9,351 bases of DNA from the NCBI GenBank assembly GCA_946886545.1, contig CAMPIU010000081.1, positions 1 to 9,351 of the forward strand, read 5' to 3'. Made by a program: the position numbers and the translations under genes. Below, piece after piece: positions 1 through 7,497 of this stretch. The DNA is from an uncultured Flavobacteriales bacterium. Its GTDB lineage: Bacteria; Bacteroidota; Bacteroidia; Flavobacteriales; Crocinitomicaceae. Position 1 is the first letter of the stretch. Every line of letters starts with the position of its first letter. Below the pieces are notes generated by a model. It did not search any database, was not told the origin of the DNA, and saw only the letters and a program-made list of their open reading frames with translations.

Positions 1-2907
1 TTTAGCCAATCCACAGGAACCTACACGAATATAAGCGGTGGTACTGTTCTTTGGAGTACTACTTTTGACGATAATGTCTCAGGGGCCATTACAATTCCTG
101 CCTTTACTTTTAATTGCACGAGTTATACCCAGATGTATGTATCTTCAAATGGATACATCAGCTTCGGATCAGCTCCGTCAAGTACAAATTATACTCCTAT
201 ATCAGGTACAGACGGATCAGGAATCATTGCAGCTTTTGCAGTTGATCTTAATCAGGCAGCAGCGGGAACTCCGGAAGTCCGATATCAGGATGTTTCTGCT
301 TCCAATGAATTTGTAATTCAATGGCGCGACGTGCGTCGTTATAATCTTACCGGAGATCGGATCAGTTTTCAGATCCGATTGAACTATGCAACGAATGTCA
401 TTAATATCATTTATGGGGGTACAATCACTGCAAACGCAGCTACAAGTCCAAGCATCCAAGTGGGATTACGCGGATTGGCCAACACAGATTTTAATAACCG
501 ATCCACTACAACGAATTGGGCCGCCACAACAGCCGGTGGAACGAACACAGCTTCCTGTCAGTACTCAGGTACTATCAGGCCGGCAGTAAATCAGACATTT
601 ACCTATACACCGGCTGCAATGTCTTATGTATCCTGTACAACTACCCAACCAAATACATCAAGCGTGGAAAAATGTCTGGCCGGCCAGGAAGTTATCCGGA
701 TCGAAGTTGTTACATCAGGATGCACAACCCCATTAAACCTAACACAATTCCAGATCAACATGACAGGATCAACTATCCCGGGAACAAACACCAACGACGT
801 GTCCCTTATTCATGTTTATTATACCGGTAATTCGAGTGCTTTTTCTGCTATTAACGCTTTCGATGGAGCAGGAACAGCAGTTGCCACCGGTACCATCACA
901 ATTAACGGCAGCCGGGTCTTAACTTCCGGAACCAATTATTTCTGGATTGCTTACGATTTGAATAATGCTGCTTCTACGATTGGGAATGTTATTGATGCAC
1001 AGTGTACAGGTCTGACCGTTGGAATAGTGCGAACACCAACAGTCACAAACCCAGCAGGTTCACGTACCATTGCAGCCTGTTCGGGAGCACCTGGCGGAGT
1101 ATCCTCCGGATTGAGCGCCTGGTACAAAGCAGATAACACCGCTAGTTTAACCATTGCAACAGGAGTTTCATCCTGGACAAGTTCTGCGGGTTCTGCAGGA
1201 ACATGGGCCATTACTCAGGCAACCGGATCCCAACAACCCGGAGTTATCTCCGGTGCAACGAATGTTCATTTATTCAATTATAATCCGCGAATTGATTTTG
1301 TAGCAGCCAGTAATACCATGCTTGGCAATAGTTCCACTTCGACAGACTTAATGACAAGCTCAGGAAGTTTCTTTATTGTTAGTGATTTTAGTGTAGACGA
1401 TTTCACCGGAATGACCTATACCACCAATCTTTCAGCTTACAGACATCAATATAAGCCCGGATTTCGTACCCAGTCTTCCGATGCAAGCGGAAATGGCTGG
1501 ACCTTTGATTGGACATCTCCAACTGAGTACAGTAATCTGAGTGCAAGTATGTGCTCGGTTACCGGGAGCGGGGCAACTCATGTAACTAAGAAAAATTCTG
1601 TTTCCGTTGCAGCTTCCAATTCGAATAACAATACGTATACTCCAAGTATTTCAACAGGTTTATACCTCGGGCGTAATAACAACGGGGGTGAAGATACAGA
1701 TGCCAATATCGGTGAACTTATTTTTTACAATTCCACACCTTCCGCTGCGGACCAGAACAGAATCGAAAGTTACCTGGCAATAAAATATGGAATAACAAGA
1801 GGCGGAAATACAAATACCGGAGCCGCATATAATTACCTTTCGTCGGCTAGTGCAACTATCTGGGATAAGACTTCCAACAGCGGTTTCAACAATGATATTG
1901 CAGGAATAGGTCGTGATGATGCTTCCGCTCTGGTTCAAAAACAATCTATAAGTGTTAATAATAATGAACCCGTAACGGTAGGACTTATAACGATTGCGAG
2001 CAGTAATGCAACCAATGCCAACGGCTTCAGTTCTGATTTATCATACCTTATTTGGGGAAACAACGGTCTTGCCAATCAAATAACAAGCAATGCATCGTGC
2101 TTTGCCAATCTTCCGGCTGGAATTTACGGACATATCGAACGGGTATGGAAAGCTCAGGTAACAAACTTTGCACAAAACGTTACAGTTGGCTTCGAAACCA
2201 GTATGCTTGTTGCTTATACGCCGGTATCAAATCTTCGCCTTTTGGTTGACAATGACGGTGTGGACTGGACCAACTCAACAGTCTATTCCGGTGCAGTTAT
2301 TAACGGTAGCCGCGTAGAATTTCCAAATATCAGCATCACTTCCGCACAACCCTTTTTCACGCTTGCTTCCATAAGTGCAACAACTCCCTTACCCGTTACG
2401 ATGATTTGGTTCGATGCCCGATCAAATGACAATCGTTTTGTAGAGATCAGCTGGGAAACGGAAACAGAACAAAACAGCAATTATTTCACAGTAGAAAAAA
2501 GCGGGGATGCCATTAAATGGGAACACCTCCAGGACCGGGATGGTGCAGGAACAAGTTTAGAAAGCCATACTTACATGGTATATGATGAACATCCGTTAAA
2601 TGGTCTAAACTATTACCGACTGAAACAAACCGATCTTGACGGACAGGTTCAAGACCATGGTATTCGTACAGTAGTAATTGACCAGGAGGAGGTATTTATT
2701 TTCTTCCCGAACCCGGTTTCGGATCAACTCGTAATTTCCTATAAAGACAATCTGGAACATGAGATACAGCTAATAGATGTTCAGGGTCGAATCATTAAAT
2801 CAACTAAAGTCAAGGGAAGTATTTCAATTGCAGTAGACGAATTCAATCCCGGAGTATACTTTCTAAGAACCGAGGATGGTAAAGAATATAAGATAACCAT
2901 TAATTAG
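1..2907 (+). CDS. Large modular T9SS-exported surface/secreted protein (5' end outside window)
   Basis: The frame is open from base 1, so the true start and signal peptide lie upstream; 968 residues are visible. Visible residues 1-205 form a beta-rich module with an SSNGYISFG motif (47-55), resembling N-terminal adhesion-type modules of Bacteroidota surface proteins. Residues about 209-345 match my memory of the BNR_assoc_N type domain (YFWIAYDL, F314 W315), here without following BNR repeats. Residues about 372-795 look like a LamG/concanavalin-like module ending in YLAIKYGITRGG (around 594), then the NDIAGIGRDD motif (631-640) that I associate with DUF8202. A Fn3-like linker (797-893) with the usual YYRLKQTDLDG motif precedes a type A sorting domain (894-968) containing FFPNP (901-905) and ending KEYKITIN. 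The sorting domain implies export by the Por/T9SS machinery and processing at the cell surface. Ligand or substrate is unknown. A perfect terminator follows. Domain names are recalled, not searched. Confidence 0.9.
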   Translation, partial: FSQSTGTYTNISGGTVLWSTTFDDNVSGAITIPAFTFNCTSYTQMYVSSNGYISFGSAPSSTNYTPISGTDGSGIIAAFAVDLNQAAAGTPEVRYQDVSASNEFVIQWRDVRRYNLTGDRISFQIRLNYATNVINIIYGGTITANAATSPSIQVGLRGLANTDFNNRSTTTNWAATTAGGTNTASCQYSGTIRPAVNQTFTYTPAAMSYVSCTTTQPNTSSVEKCLAGQEVIRIEVVTSGCTTPLNLTQFQINMTGSTIPGTNTNDVSLIHVYYTGNSSAFSAINAFDGAGTAVATGTITINGSRVLTSGTNYFWIAYDLNNAASTIGNVIDAQCTGLTVGIVRTPTVTNPAGSRTIAACSGAPGGVSSGLSAWYKADNTASLTIATGVSSWTSSAGSAGTWAITQATGSQQPGVISGATNVHLFNYNPRIDFVAASNTMLGNSSTSTDLMTSSGSFFIVSDFSVDDFTGMTYTTNLSAYRHQYKPGFRTQSSDASGNGWTFDWTSPTEYSNLSASMCSVTGSGATHVTKKNSVSVAASNSNNNTYTPSISTGLYLGRNNNGGEDTDANIGELIFYNSTPSAADQNRIESYLAIKYGITRGGNTNTGAAYNYLSSASATIWDKTSNSGFNNDIAGIGRDDASALVQKQSISVNNNEPVTVGLITIASSNATNANGFSSDLSYLIWGNNGLANQITSNASCFANLPAGIYGHIERVWKAQVTNFAQNVTVGFETSMLVAYTPVSNLRLLVDNDGVDWTNSTVYSGAVINGSRVEFPNISITSAQPFFTLASISATTPLPVTMIWFDARSNDNRFVEISWETETEQNSNYFTVEKSGDAIKWEHLQDRDGAGTSLESHTYMVYDEHPLNGLNYYRLKQTDLDGQVQDHGIRTVVIDQEEVFIFFPNPVSDQLVISYKDNLEHEIQLIDVQGRIIKSTKVKGSISIAVDEFNPGVYFLRTEDGKEYKITIN

Positions 2908-2948
2908 TTACCTAATTCTGAAGAATAGCGCAATCAGAATTACAGATC

Positions 2949-2981
2949 AGAATAACTATCAGTTGATAGTTATTCTCTTTT
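2949..2981 (+). terminator. Rho-independent terminator of the T9SS protein gene
   Basis: A perfect 12-bp inverted repeat (AGAATAACTATC at 2949-2960, its complement at 2965-2976) encloses an AGTT loop and is followed by CTTTT. The stem is AT-rich but uninterrupted, and it lies 42 bp after the stop codon. The T-run is on the + strand side only, so termination of the upstream gene is favoured. Confidence 0.75.
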
Positions 2982-3010
2982 AAGAACATTCATGCCGGTC
3001 CAATAGCCAC

Positions 3011-3047
3011 CTTTCTTACTTTTTCAAAAAAGCTAAAAGTAAGAGAG
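3011..3047. repeat. 13-bp extragenic palindrome
   Basis: The arms CTTTCTTACTTTT (3011-3023) and AAAAGTAAGAGAG (3035-3047) pair over 13 positions with a single G-T mismatch, around an 11-base loop. No T-run follows, so it does not look like a terminator, and a terminator already sits 30 bp upstream. From general familiarity, similar CTTACTTTT/AAAAGTAAG palindromes recur between genes in Bacteroidota. I infer a dispersed REP-like element, but copy number cannot be seen from one window. Confidence 0.5.
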
Positions 3048-3056
3048 AGTGCCTTC

Positions 3057-3086
3057 TATGTCGATTCTGAATTTTCTTTATCTTTG
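3057..3086 (+). promoter_or_regulatory. Bacteroidota-type promoter for the dehydrogenase gene
   Basis: TATCTTTG at 3079-3086 matches the Bacteroidota -7 consensus TAnnTTTG at every fixed position. TATG at 3057-3060, 18 bp upstream, is a three-of-four match to the -33 TTTG box. Initiation would be expected a few bases after 3086, giving a leader of roughly 85 nt before the ATG at 3177. Confidence 0.5.
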
Positions 3087-3176
3087 TGCCTTCGCTGAAG
3101 CTCTTAGCCTTCGCAAAGCCGCTTCGGTATGCAAGGTTAGCGTAAGCGTCGCACACGAAAAACAAGAATTCACTTC
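3087..3176 (+). other. Hairpin-rich 5' leader of the dehydrogenase gene
   Basis: This segment is richer in G+C than its surroundings and repeats CTTCG-type words (3090s, 3110, 3122). It can form CTTC-GCT-GAAG (3090-3100) and a longer stem pairing TAGCCTT (3105-3111) with AAGGTTA (3133-3139, one G-U). No ORF or known riboswitch is recognisable. It could be a structured leader or part of an extragenic repeat continuous with the palindrome upstream. There is no Shine-Dalgarno before the ATG. Confidence 0.3.
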
Positions 3177-4070
3177 ATGAAAAAAGTAGCAGTAATTGGT
3201 GCAGGAACAATGGGAAACGGAATCGCCCATACATTCGCACAATTTGGATATGATGTATCCCTGATCGATGTAGCACAGGCTTCATTGGACAAAGGAATGG
3301 CAACAATCACGAAAAACCTGGACCGCCAGGTTGCTAAAGAAGCTATCACAGAAGCTGATAAAACTGCTACTCTGGCTAATATTACCACTTTCACTTCCAT
3401 GGAAGAGGGTGTAAAAGGTGTAGAGCTGGTAGTTGAAGCAGCAACTGAAAATGTGGATCTGAAACTGAACATCTTCAAACAATTGGATGCGTTAACTCCT
3501 GAGAACGTCATTTTAGCGTCGAACACGTCCTCTATTTCCATTACGAAAATTGCTTCTGTAACGAATCGCCCGGAAAAAGTGATCGGAATGCATTTCATGA
3601 ACCCGGTTCCGGTAATGAAATTGGTGGAGATCATTCGCGGATATTCTACAACAGACGAGGTTACGAACCTGATCATGGAAACTTCAAAGAAACTGAACAA
3701 AGTTCCTGTGGAAGTAAATGATTATCCGGGCTTTGTAGCAAACAGAATTTTAATGCCAATGATCAACGAAGCAATTTACACTTTGTACGAAGGAGTTGCC
3801 GGTGTTGAAGAAATCGATACTGTTATGAAATTGGGAATGGCTCATCCGATGGGACCATTGCAGTTGGCTGACTTTATTGGTCTGGACGTATGTTTGGCAA
3901 TTTTGGAAGTATTACACGATGGTTTCGGAAATCCGAAATATGCACCTTGTCCTTTATTGGTAAATATGGTTACTGCAGGTAAAAAAGGAGTAAAAACAGG
4001 TGAAGGGTTCTACTCATGGACACATGGAACGAAGGACTTAATCGTAGCTCCGAATTTTAAAAAGAAATAA
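3177..4070 (+). CDS. hbd: 3-hydroxybutyryl-CoA dehydrogenase (3-hydroxyacyl-CoA dehydrogenase family)
   Basis: A cytoplasmic NAD(P)-dependent enzyme interconverting 3-hydroxybutyryl-CoA and acetoacetyl-CoA, used in short-chain fatty acid oxidation, butanoate or phenylacetate-type catabolism. The 297 residues are full length for the single-domain family. The Rossmann motif GAGTMG is at 8-13, with an acidic residue (D31) ending strand 2 to bind the adenine ribose, which favours NAD. By alignment to the human HADH active site from memory, S118 (SNTSS), H139 (HFMNP), E151 and N189 (VANR) are all present, so the enzyme should be active. The C-terminal helical domain carries the family signature MAHPMGPLQLADFIGLD (221-237) and GEGFY. 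The ATG at 3177 places the NAD motif at the usual distance from the N terminus. It stands alone between terminators, with its own promoter-like box. The symbol could equally be paaH or fadB2-type; substrate length is not settled by sequence. Confidence 0.95.
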   Translation: MKKVAVIGAGTMGNGIAHTFAQFGYDVSLIDVAQASLDKGMATITKNLDRQVAKEAITEADKTATLANITTFTSMEEGVKGVELVVEAATENVDLKLNIFKQLDALTPENVILASNTSSISITKIASVTNRPEKVIGMHFMNPVPVMKLVEIIRGYSTTDEVTNLIMETSKKLNKVPVEVNDYPGFVANRILMPMINEAIYTLYEGVAGVEEIDTVMKLGMAHPMGPLQLADFIGLDVCLAILEVLHDGFGNPKYAPCPLLVNMVTAGKKGVKTGEGFYSWTHGTKDLIVAPNFKKK

Positions 4071-4090
4071 TCCGAAACGGAAAATAAATA

Positions 4091-4123
4091 GAAGCGGAGT
4101 CTGAAAAGATTTCGCTTTTTTTT
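4091..4123 (+). terminator. Rho-independent terminator of the dehydrogenase gene
   Basis: An 11-bp stem (4092-4102 with 4107-4117, two G-U pairs) closes on a GAAA tetraloop (4103-4106) and runs into eight consecutive T residues (4116-4123). It begins 21 bp after the stop codon. This is the strongest terminator in the window. Confidence 0.9.
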
Positions 4124-4147
4124 GTAACAAACTGCCAAATTGCCTCT

Positions 4148-4155
4148 TATATTCT
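4148..4155 (+). promoter_or_regulatory. Weak -7 box before the transglutaminase gene
   Basis: TATATTCT matches TAnnTTTG at four of six fixed positions and ends 7 bp before the ATG. A TTTG at 4121-4124 lies 23 bp upstream, slightly beyond the usual spacing. Because a strong terminator precedes this gene, some promoter is needed between 4124 and 4162, and this is the best candidate. Confidence 0.3.
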
Positions 4156-4162
4156 ATTAATC

Positions 4163-5224
4163 ATGAATCTGAAACTCCTGTTCTTTCTTCTGACCTGTGA
4201 GCTTACCATTTCTACAAAAGTCTTCTCTGAGATTTCGGATAGCAGAAAACACAGCTTAGACAGTATCGTATCATCCATGGACAGATCCATCCGGAAAGAT
4301 CTGGACCTTGCACATCAATACCTGAATAACCATGCCGAGAGTACAGAAGAAAAAATTTGGTTGTTCTATGGATATCTCGGAACGTTTTTCAAGTATGACA
4401 AAGAGCGTATGAGTGATTTTAAAGCTCCGTTTTACAGCCCCGAGCTTACTACCAAAAAGTCAAGCGGAGTTTGCAGAGATTTCTCCCGTGTTTTTGAATA
4501 CCTCTGTCTAAAAAGTGATATTCCCTGTTTTTCAATTACCGGGAAAACCCGAATGCCAATCTCTTTGTTTATAGGATGGAAGTTACGCGGATATAGTACT
4601 AAATCAACCCATCAATGGAATATTGTGCGAGTTGATGGAAAATGGATGCTGATGGATCCAACCTGGACACATATCAGTTCCAAGACAAAGGTCCGAGTAT
4701 TTGATCAAAAAACTAAGACTACCAAAAGCTTAACGATCATCTCGGTGGATCGCACATATTATAATCCTGCCCCGGAGTTTATGGCAAAATCACATGTCCC
4801 GATTCATCCGGCTTTTAGTCTCTTCTCAACTGTTCCTACTTTTAAAACCATGAGAAAAGACCCGGAAAAGCAACGCATTTATCAAAGAAATTACGATTAC
4901 ACACTTATATTGGACTCAATCTGGAATCAAAAAGGCAAGTTGTTTTCGAGAGCTTTTGTAGACGAAAGTTTTCATTATTCACAGGTTCCAACACTCAACT
5001 CTATGTTCCGTTATGAATTGGATATCACATTGATAAAACCAGGCAGCAATCATCAAACAACTCCTGCTTTTTATGATGAGCGGATTACTCGTATTCAACA
5101 ATTAACTGCACATATCCAACATGTTTTCGGAGTAAACTACAGTGCGAAAAGTCAGGAAACAATCGCAATACTTGAAAAGAGAAAAAAACAATTGGAAAAG
5201 CAAGCTAAAACCAAGAAACGATGA
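4163..5224 (+). CDS. Exported transglutaminase-like (papain-fold) protein
   Basis: The 353-residue protein begins with a short hydrophobic segment (3-18) that looks like a signal peptide, so a periplasmic or envelope location is likely. The transglutaminase-like core runs from about 65 to 175. It holds a complete Cys-His-Asp triad in family context: C104 in SSGVCRDFS, H150 in THQWN and D165 in MLMDPTW. Family members are peptidases, transamidases or peptide-cleaving enzymes, so an active hydrolase or transamidase is likely but the substrate is unknown. The half after 190 has no recognised domain, and the C terminus (336-353) is a highly basic, Lys-rich tail. The start is the ATG at 4163, shortly after a strong terminator and a weak promoter box. 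The next gene starts 57 bp downstream in the same frame. A lipobox was considered (LLTC, C12), but Thr at -1 makes it unconvincing. Confidence 0.85.
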   Translation: MNLKLLFFLLTCELTISTKVFSEISDSRKHSLDSIVSSMDRSIRKDLDLAHQYLNNHAESTEEKIWLFYGYLGTFFKYDKERMSDFKAPFYSPELTTKKSSGVCRDFSRVFEYLCLKSDIPCFSITGKTRMPISLFIGWKLRGYSTKSTHQWNIVRVDGKWMLMDPTWTHISSKTKVRVFDQKTKTTKSLTIISVDRTYYNPAPEFMAKSHVPIHPAFSLFSTVPTFKTMRKDPEKQRIYQRNYDYTLILDSIWNQKGKLFSRAFVDESFHYSQVPTLNSMFRYELDITLIKPGSNHQTTPAFYDERITRIQQLTAHIQHVFGVNYSAKSQETIAILEKRKKQLEKQAKTKKR

Positions 5225-5255
5225 TATTCTAATATCCCGAATCAAACTTTTCCCC

Positions 5256-5263
5256 TAACTTCG
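5256..5263 (+). promoter_or_regulatory. Possible -7 box before the glycosyltransferase gene
   Basis: TAACTTCG matches TAnnTTTG with one mismatch and ends 18 bp before the GTG start. No clear TTTG or TTG is seen at the -33 distance. It is offered as a candidate only; readthrough from the upstream gene is possible, as no terminator is visible in 5225-5281. Confidence 0.3.
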
Positions 5264-5281
5264 TATTACCAAAGAAAACTT

Positions 5282-6694
5282 GTGAGAACATTCTTCACTC
5301 TTCCTCTTTTTAAAGATATTCGGTTCTGGATCATTCTGTTCTTCCTGTTTCGTATGTACGGGATTACCAATCCTCCGCTGGAAGTTGCCCACAACTGGCG
5401 ACAAACTACCGGAACGATGGTTACACGGAATTTTTATGAAGGATCCGCAAATATCCTTTACCCGCGAATTGATTTTGCAGGTGAGAAAACAGGAATTACC
5501 GGAATGGAATTCCCAATTTTGAATTACATTGATTATTGGGTTTCCGAACTCTTTGGTTACCAGCATTGGTACGGTCGGCTTATTAACCTCATAGTAAGCA
5601 GCTTCGGTATCTGGTTCTTCTTCCGGATTTTGAAACGCTATTTCACTCCCGAAACTGCCTTCGACGCTTCACTTATTTTATTAGTATCTATCTGGTTTGC
5701 CTATAGCAGGAAAATCATGCCCGACACTTTTGCAACCTCATTGGTAATCATCGGTTTTTACTATGCCGCCTGTTATTTTGAAGAGCATAAAAGAATGTGG
5801 CTGAATTTACTGCTCTTTGCGGTCCTTACTCTATTGGGTGTTTTGGCGAAATTACCAACAGGATTTTTACTTGTTCTGTATGCATTCTTTATCTTCAACA
5901 GACAGATATCTATCCGTCTTAAGATTATCTTTTTCATTGCAAGTGGAATCCTATTAGCTCCCGTTGCCTGGTGGTATTTCAGTTGGGTACCTTATTTGGT
6001 TGAAAAATATGAATTCTGGCATTTCTTCATGGGAAAACCGATCAGTATCGGTGCAAGAGAACTGGCGGAGAATTTGGGAGACGGTTTAAAGCATTTTTAC
6101 GATTCGGCCTTAAAATTTGTAGGATTCGGAATGTTTCTGGTTGGCTTGTTTTTTGCTTTCAGGAAAGGAAATAAACTTCTTTGGCGGATTCTAGGCCTTA
6201 GCTTTGCTGGTTTCCTAGTGATTGCTTTAAAAGCAGGTTTTACTTTTACACATCACTCCTACTACATTATTCCCTTTGTCCCAATAATGGCATTGGTTGC
6301 CGGATACGGTGTCTCCGGATTCCAAAAGAAAGCAGTCCGGATCAGTATTCTTGCTGTGATTATCCTGGAAGGAACTCTCAATCAACTGCATGATTTTCGA
6401 TTGAAAGAACACGAATCCGCCTTCCTTAAACTGGAATCCGATCTGGACCAATTTTCCAAACGCCAGGATCTGATAGCTGTAAACACCGGAGATAATCCGA
6501 CGGCGATTTATTTTGCACACCGAAAAGGCTGGGTCGCAAGCAATGATGAACTTTTGAATACATCTTTCAGAGAAGACATTCAACAAAAAGGATGCAAATA
6601 CATAGTCGTATTGAAACGTTATTTGGGAGGTGATCTGTACCTGGAACTTCCGGTGGTTTTGAATAATGAGGATTGGGTAATCTATAAACTTTAG
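5282..6694 (+). CDS. Polytopic GT-C glycosyltransferase (GT39/ArnT/PMT_2-like)
   Basis: This is a 470-residue integral membrane protein with many hydrophobic segments (roughly 13-26, 101-115, 129-141, 150-164, 173-188, 193-206, 213-229, 276-293, 302-317, 326-342, 352-364) and a soluble C-terminal part (about 370-470). That is the GT-C layout of enzymes moving a sugar from a polyprenyl-phosphate donor to lipid, protein or glycan on the outer face of the inner membrane. Family-like signs are the first periplasmic loop with PPLEVAHNWRQ (31-41), the RKIMPDTFATSL motif (143-154) and THHSYYIIPF (323-332). The family's acidic catalytic residue would be E34 or nearby; this is not certain. The GTG at 5282 is chosen because the first in-frame ATG (residue 25) would cut away the first membrane helix. 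The frame is open back to the stop of the previous gene, with no other standard start (ATG, GTG or TTG). Sugar and acceptor are unknown, and no glycan operon is visible around it. Confidence 0.8.
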   Translation: MRTFFTLPLFKDIRFWIILFFLFRMYGITNPPLEVAHNWRQTTGTMVTRNFYEGSANILYPRIDFAGEKTGITGMEFPILNYIDYWVSELFGYQHWYGRLINLIVSSFGIWFFFRILKRYFTPETAFDASLILLVSIWFAYSRKIMPDTFATSLVIIGFYYAACYFEEHKRMWLNLLLFAVLTLLGVLAKLPTGFLLVLYAFFIFNRQISIRLKIIFFIASGILLAPVAWWYFSWVPYLVEKYEFWHFFMGKPISIGARELAENLGDGLKHFYDSALKFVGFGMFLVGLFFAFRKGNKLLWRILGLSFAGFLVIALKAGFTFTHHSYYIIPFVPIMALVAGYGVSGFQKKAVRISILAVIILEGTLNQLHDFRLKEHESAFLKLESDLDQFSKRQDLIAVNTGDNPTAIYFAHRKGWVASNDELLNTSFREDIQQKGCKYIVVLKRYLGGDLYLELPVVLNNEDWVIYKL

Positions 6695-6702
6695 AAAATC
6701 AT

Positions 6703-6710
6703 TACTTTTG
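6703..6710 (+). promoter_or_regulatory. -7 box that settles the start of the next gene
   Basis: TACTTTTG is a perfect TAnnTTTG match, 8 bp after the stop of the glycosyltransferase gene. Initiation a few bases later would give a leader of about 15-17 nt before the ATG at 6732. It would exclude the longer reading frame starting with TTG at 6708, which falls inside the box. No good -33 TTTG is seen. Confidence 0.45.
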
Positions 6711-6731
6711 CCTCATTTTTTTAATCAATCT

Positions 6732-7442
6732 ATGAGAAAAACAACCACCCTTTTCATACTCCTATTCCTTCATTGCATTGCATCCGGACAAATTATAAGT
6801 CCCAAAGAAAAAAACAAAGCTATCCGAACAAAACCGGAGAGAGTATCAAGCAATGACACTAACCAGGTTTATATCATCAAGCATGCTCCTCAAAATATGC
6901 GTTTCGTCCAATTCGGAGTTGAACTTGGAACTGTTTTCATTGCAGATTCTGCTCAAAGATACTACCTGCCCAAAAAACAGGTCATTCATTATGGAGTAAA
7001 CCTCCGGGTAGGTGATCTTTACAAGAATCGTGTTTATGGAATTTTGGGATTTGAATTATATGCTCAAAAAGCATACAAGAAGGCACCAAGCAGTTCGCTC
7101 TATGAATCAGCAGCAGCTAAATCAAATAAGTACAACTACAAAAACGTATTTAATTTCATGGCGTATATGGGATGCCAGGTTCCCTTTCACTTTTCAGAAT
7201 TAACATCAATCAATCTATCATCCGCCCTCATGTGTGGCATTTCTGCAACACCCAATCCAAAAGACGAGATTAATTACTTTGGAATCAGGCTGGCTACGAA
7301 TATAGAACGAAGATTAGGAACACTTCCAGTTATCGGAGTCTTTGGAATTGCATACGATAATAATTTTCTTTTCAGAGACGATCGCTCATCTGCCACAAGA
7401 AATCCGAATCTTTTGAAAATTTATTTTGGTATCCGCATTTGA
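6732..7442 (+). CDS. Predicted small outer-membrane beta-barrel protein, unrecognised family
   Basis: I do not recognise the family. The 236 residues begin with a clear signal peptide (MRKTTTLFILLFLHCIASGQ), probably cleaved near the SGQ site at 18-20. A polar linker (22-50) follows, then alternating amphipathic beta-type stretches from about 56 to the end: FVQFGVELGTVFI, VYGILGFELYAQ, FNFMAYMGCQVPF, YFGIRLATNIERR and VIGVFGIAYDNN. The C terminus LKIYFGIRI looks like a final barrel strand, with aromatic and alternating hydrophobic residues as in many Bacteroidota outer-membrane proteins. The ATG at 6732 is preferred to the in-frame TTG at 6708 because it starts directly at the signal peptide and the TTG lies in a promoter box. 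It sits 37 bp after a membrane glycosyltransferase and 55 bp before a GH25 lysozyme, so an envelope role is plausible. A secreted soluble beta-protein is the alternative. Confidence 0.75.
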   Translation: MRKTTTLFILLFLHCIASGQIISPKEKNKAIRTKPERVSSNDTNQVYIIKHAPQNMRFVQFGVELGTVFIADSAQRYYLPKKQVIHYGVNLRVGDLYKNRVYGILGFELYAQKAYKKAPSSSLYESAAAKSNKYNYKNVFNFMAYMGCQVPFHFSELTSINLSSALMCGISATPNPKDEINYFGIRLATNIERRLGTLPVIGVFGIAYDNNFLFRDDRSSATRNPNLLKIYFGIRI

Positions 7443-7482
7443 TTCTTTCTTTTGCCAAGGGTTTAAATAAACATTTTCACCT

Positions 7483-7490
7483 TAATTTAG
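7483..7490 (+). promoter_or_regulatory. Candidate -7 box directly before the GH25 gene
   Basis: TAATTTAG matches TAnnTTTG with one mismatch and ends 7 bp before the ATG at 7498. If used, the transcript would be leaderless or nearly so. The nearest TTTG (7451-7454) lies 28 bp upstream, too far for the usual spacing. Confidence 0.3.
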
Positions 7491-7497
7491 CAGTCAA

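Noticed and set aside
133..135. ATG at 133 as the start of the T9SS protein
   Set aside because: The frame is open to base 1 with continuous beta-module sequence upstream and no signal peptide at 133, so this Met is internal.
3170..3700. 176-codon open frame on the - strand across the dehydrogenase gene
   Set aside because: It lies antisense to the well-supported catalytic N-terminal half of the dehydrogenase; its sequence is Ser/Val/Phe-rich, as expected from codon-bias shadowing.
4163..4198. Lipoprotein signal at C12 of the transglutaminase-like protein
   Set aside because: Thr at the -1 position and the very short hydrophobic stretch before C12 do not fit a usual lipobox.
6708..6731. TTG start giving eight extra residues on the barrel-like protein
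   Set aside because: The codon sits inside a perfect -7 box, and the ATG at 6732 begins exactly at a clean signal peptide.
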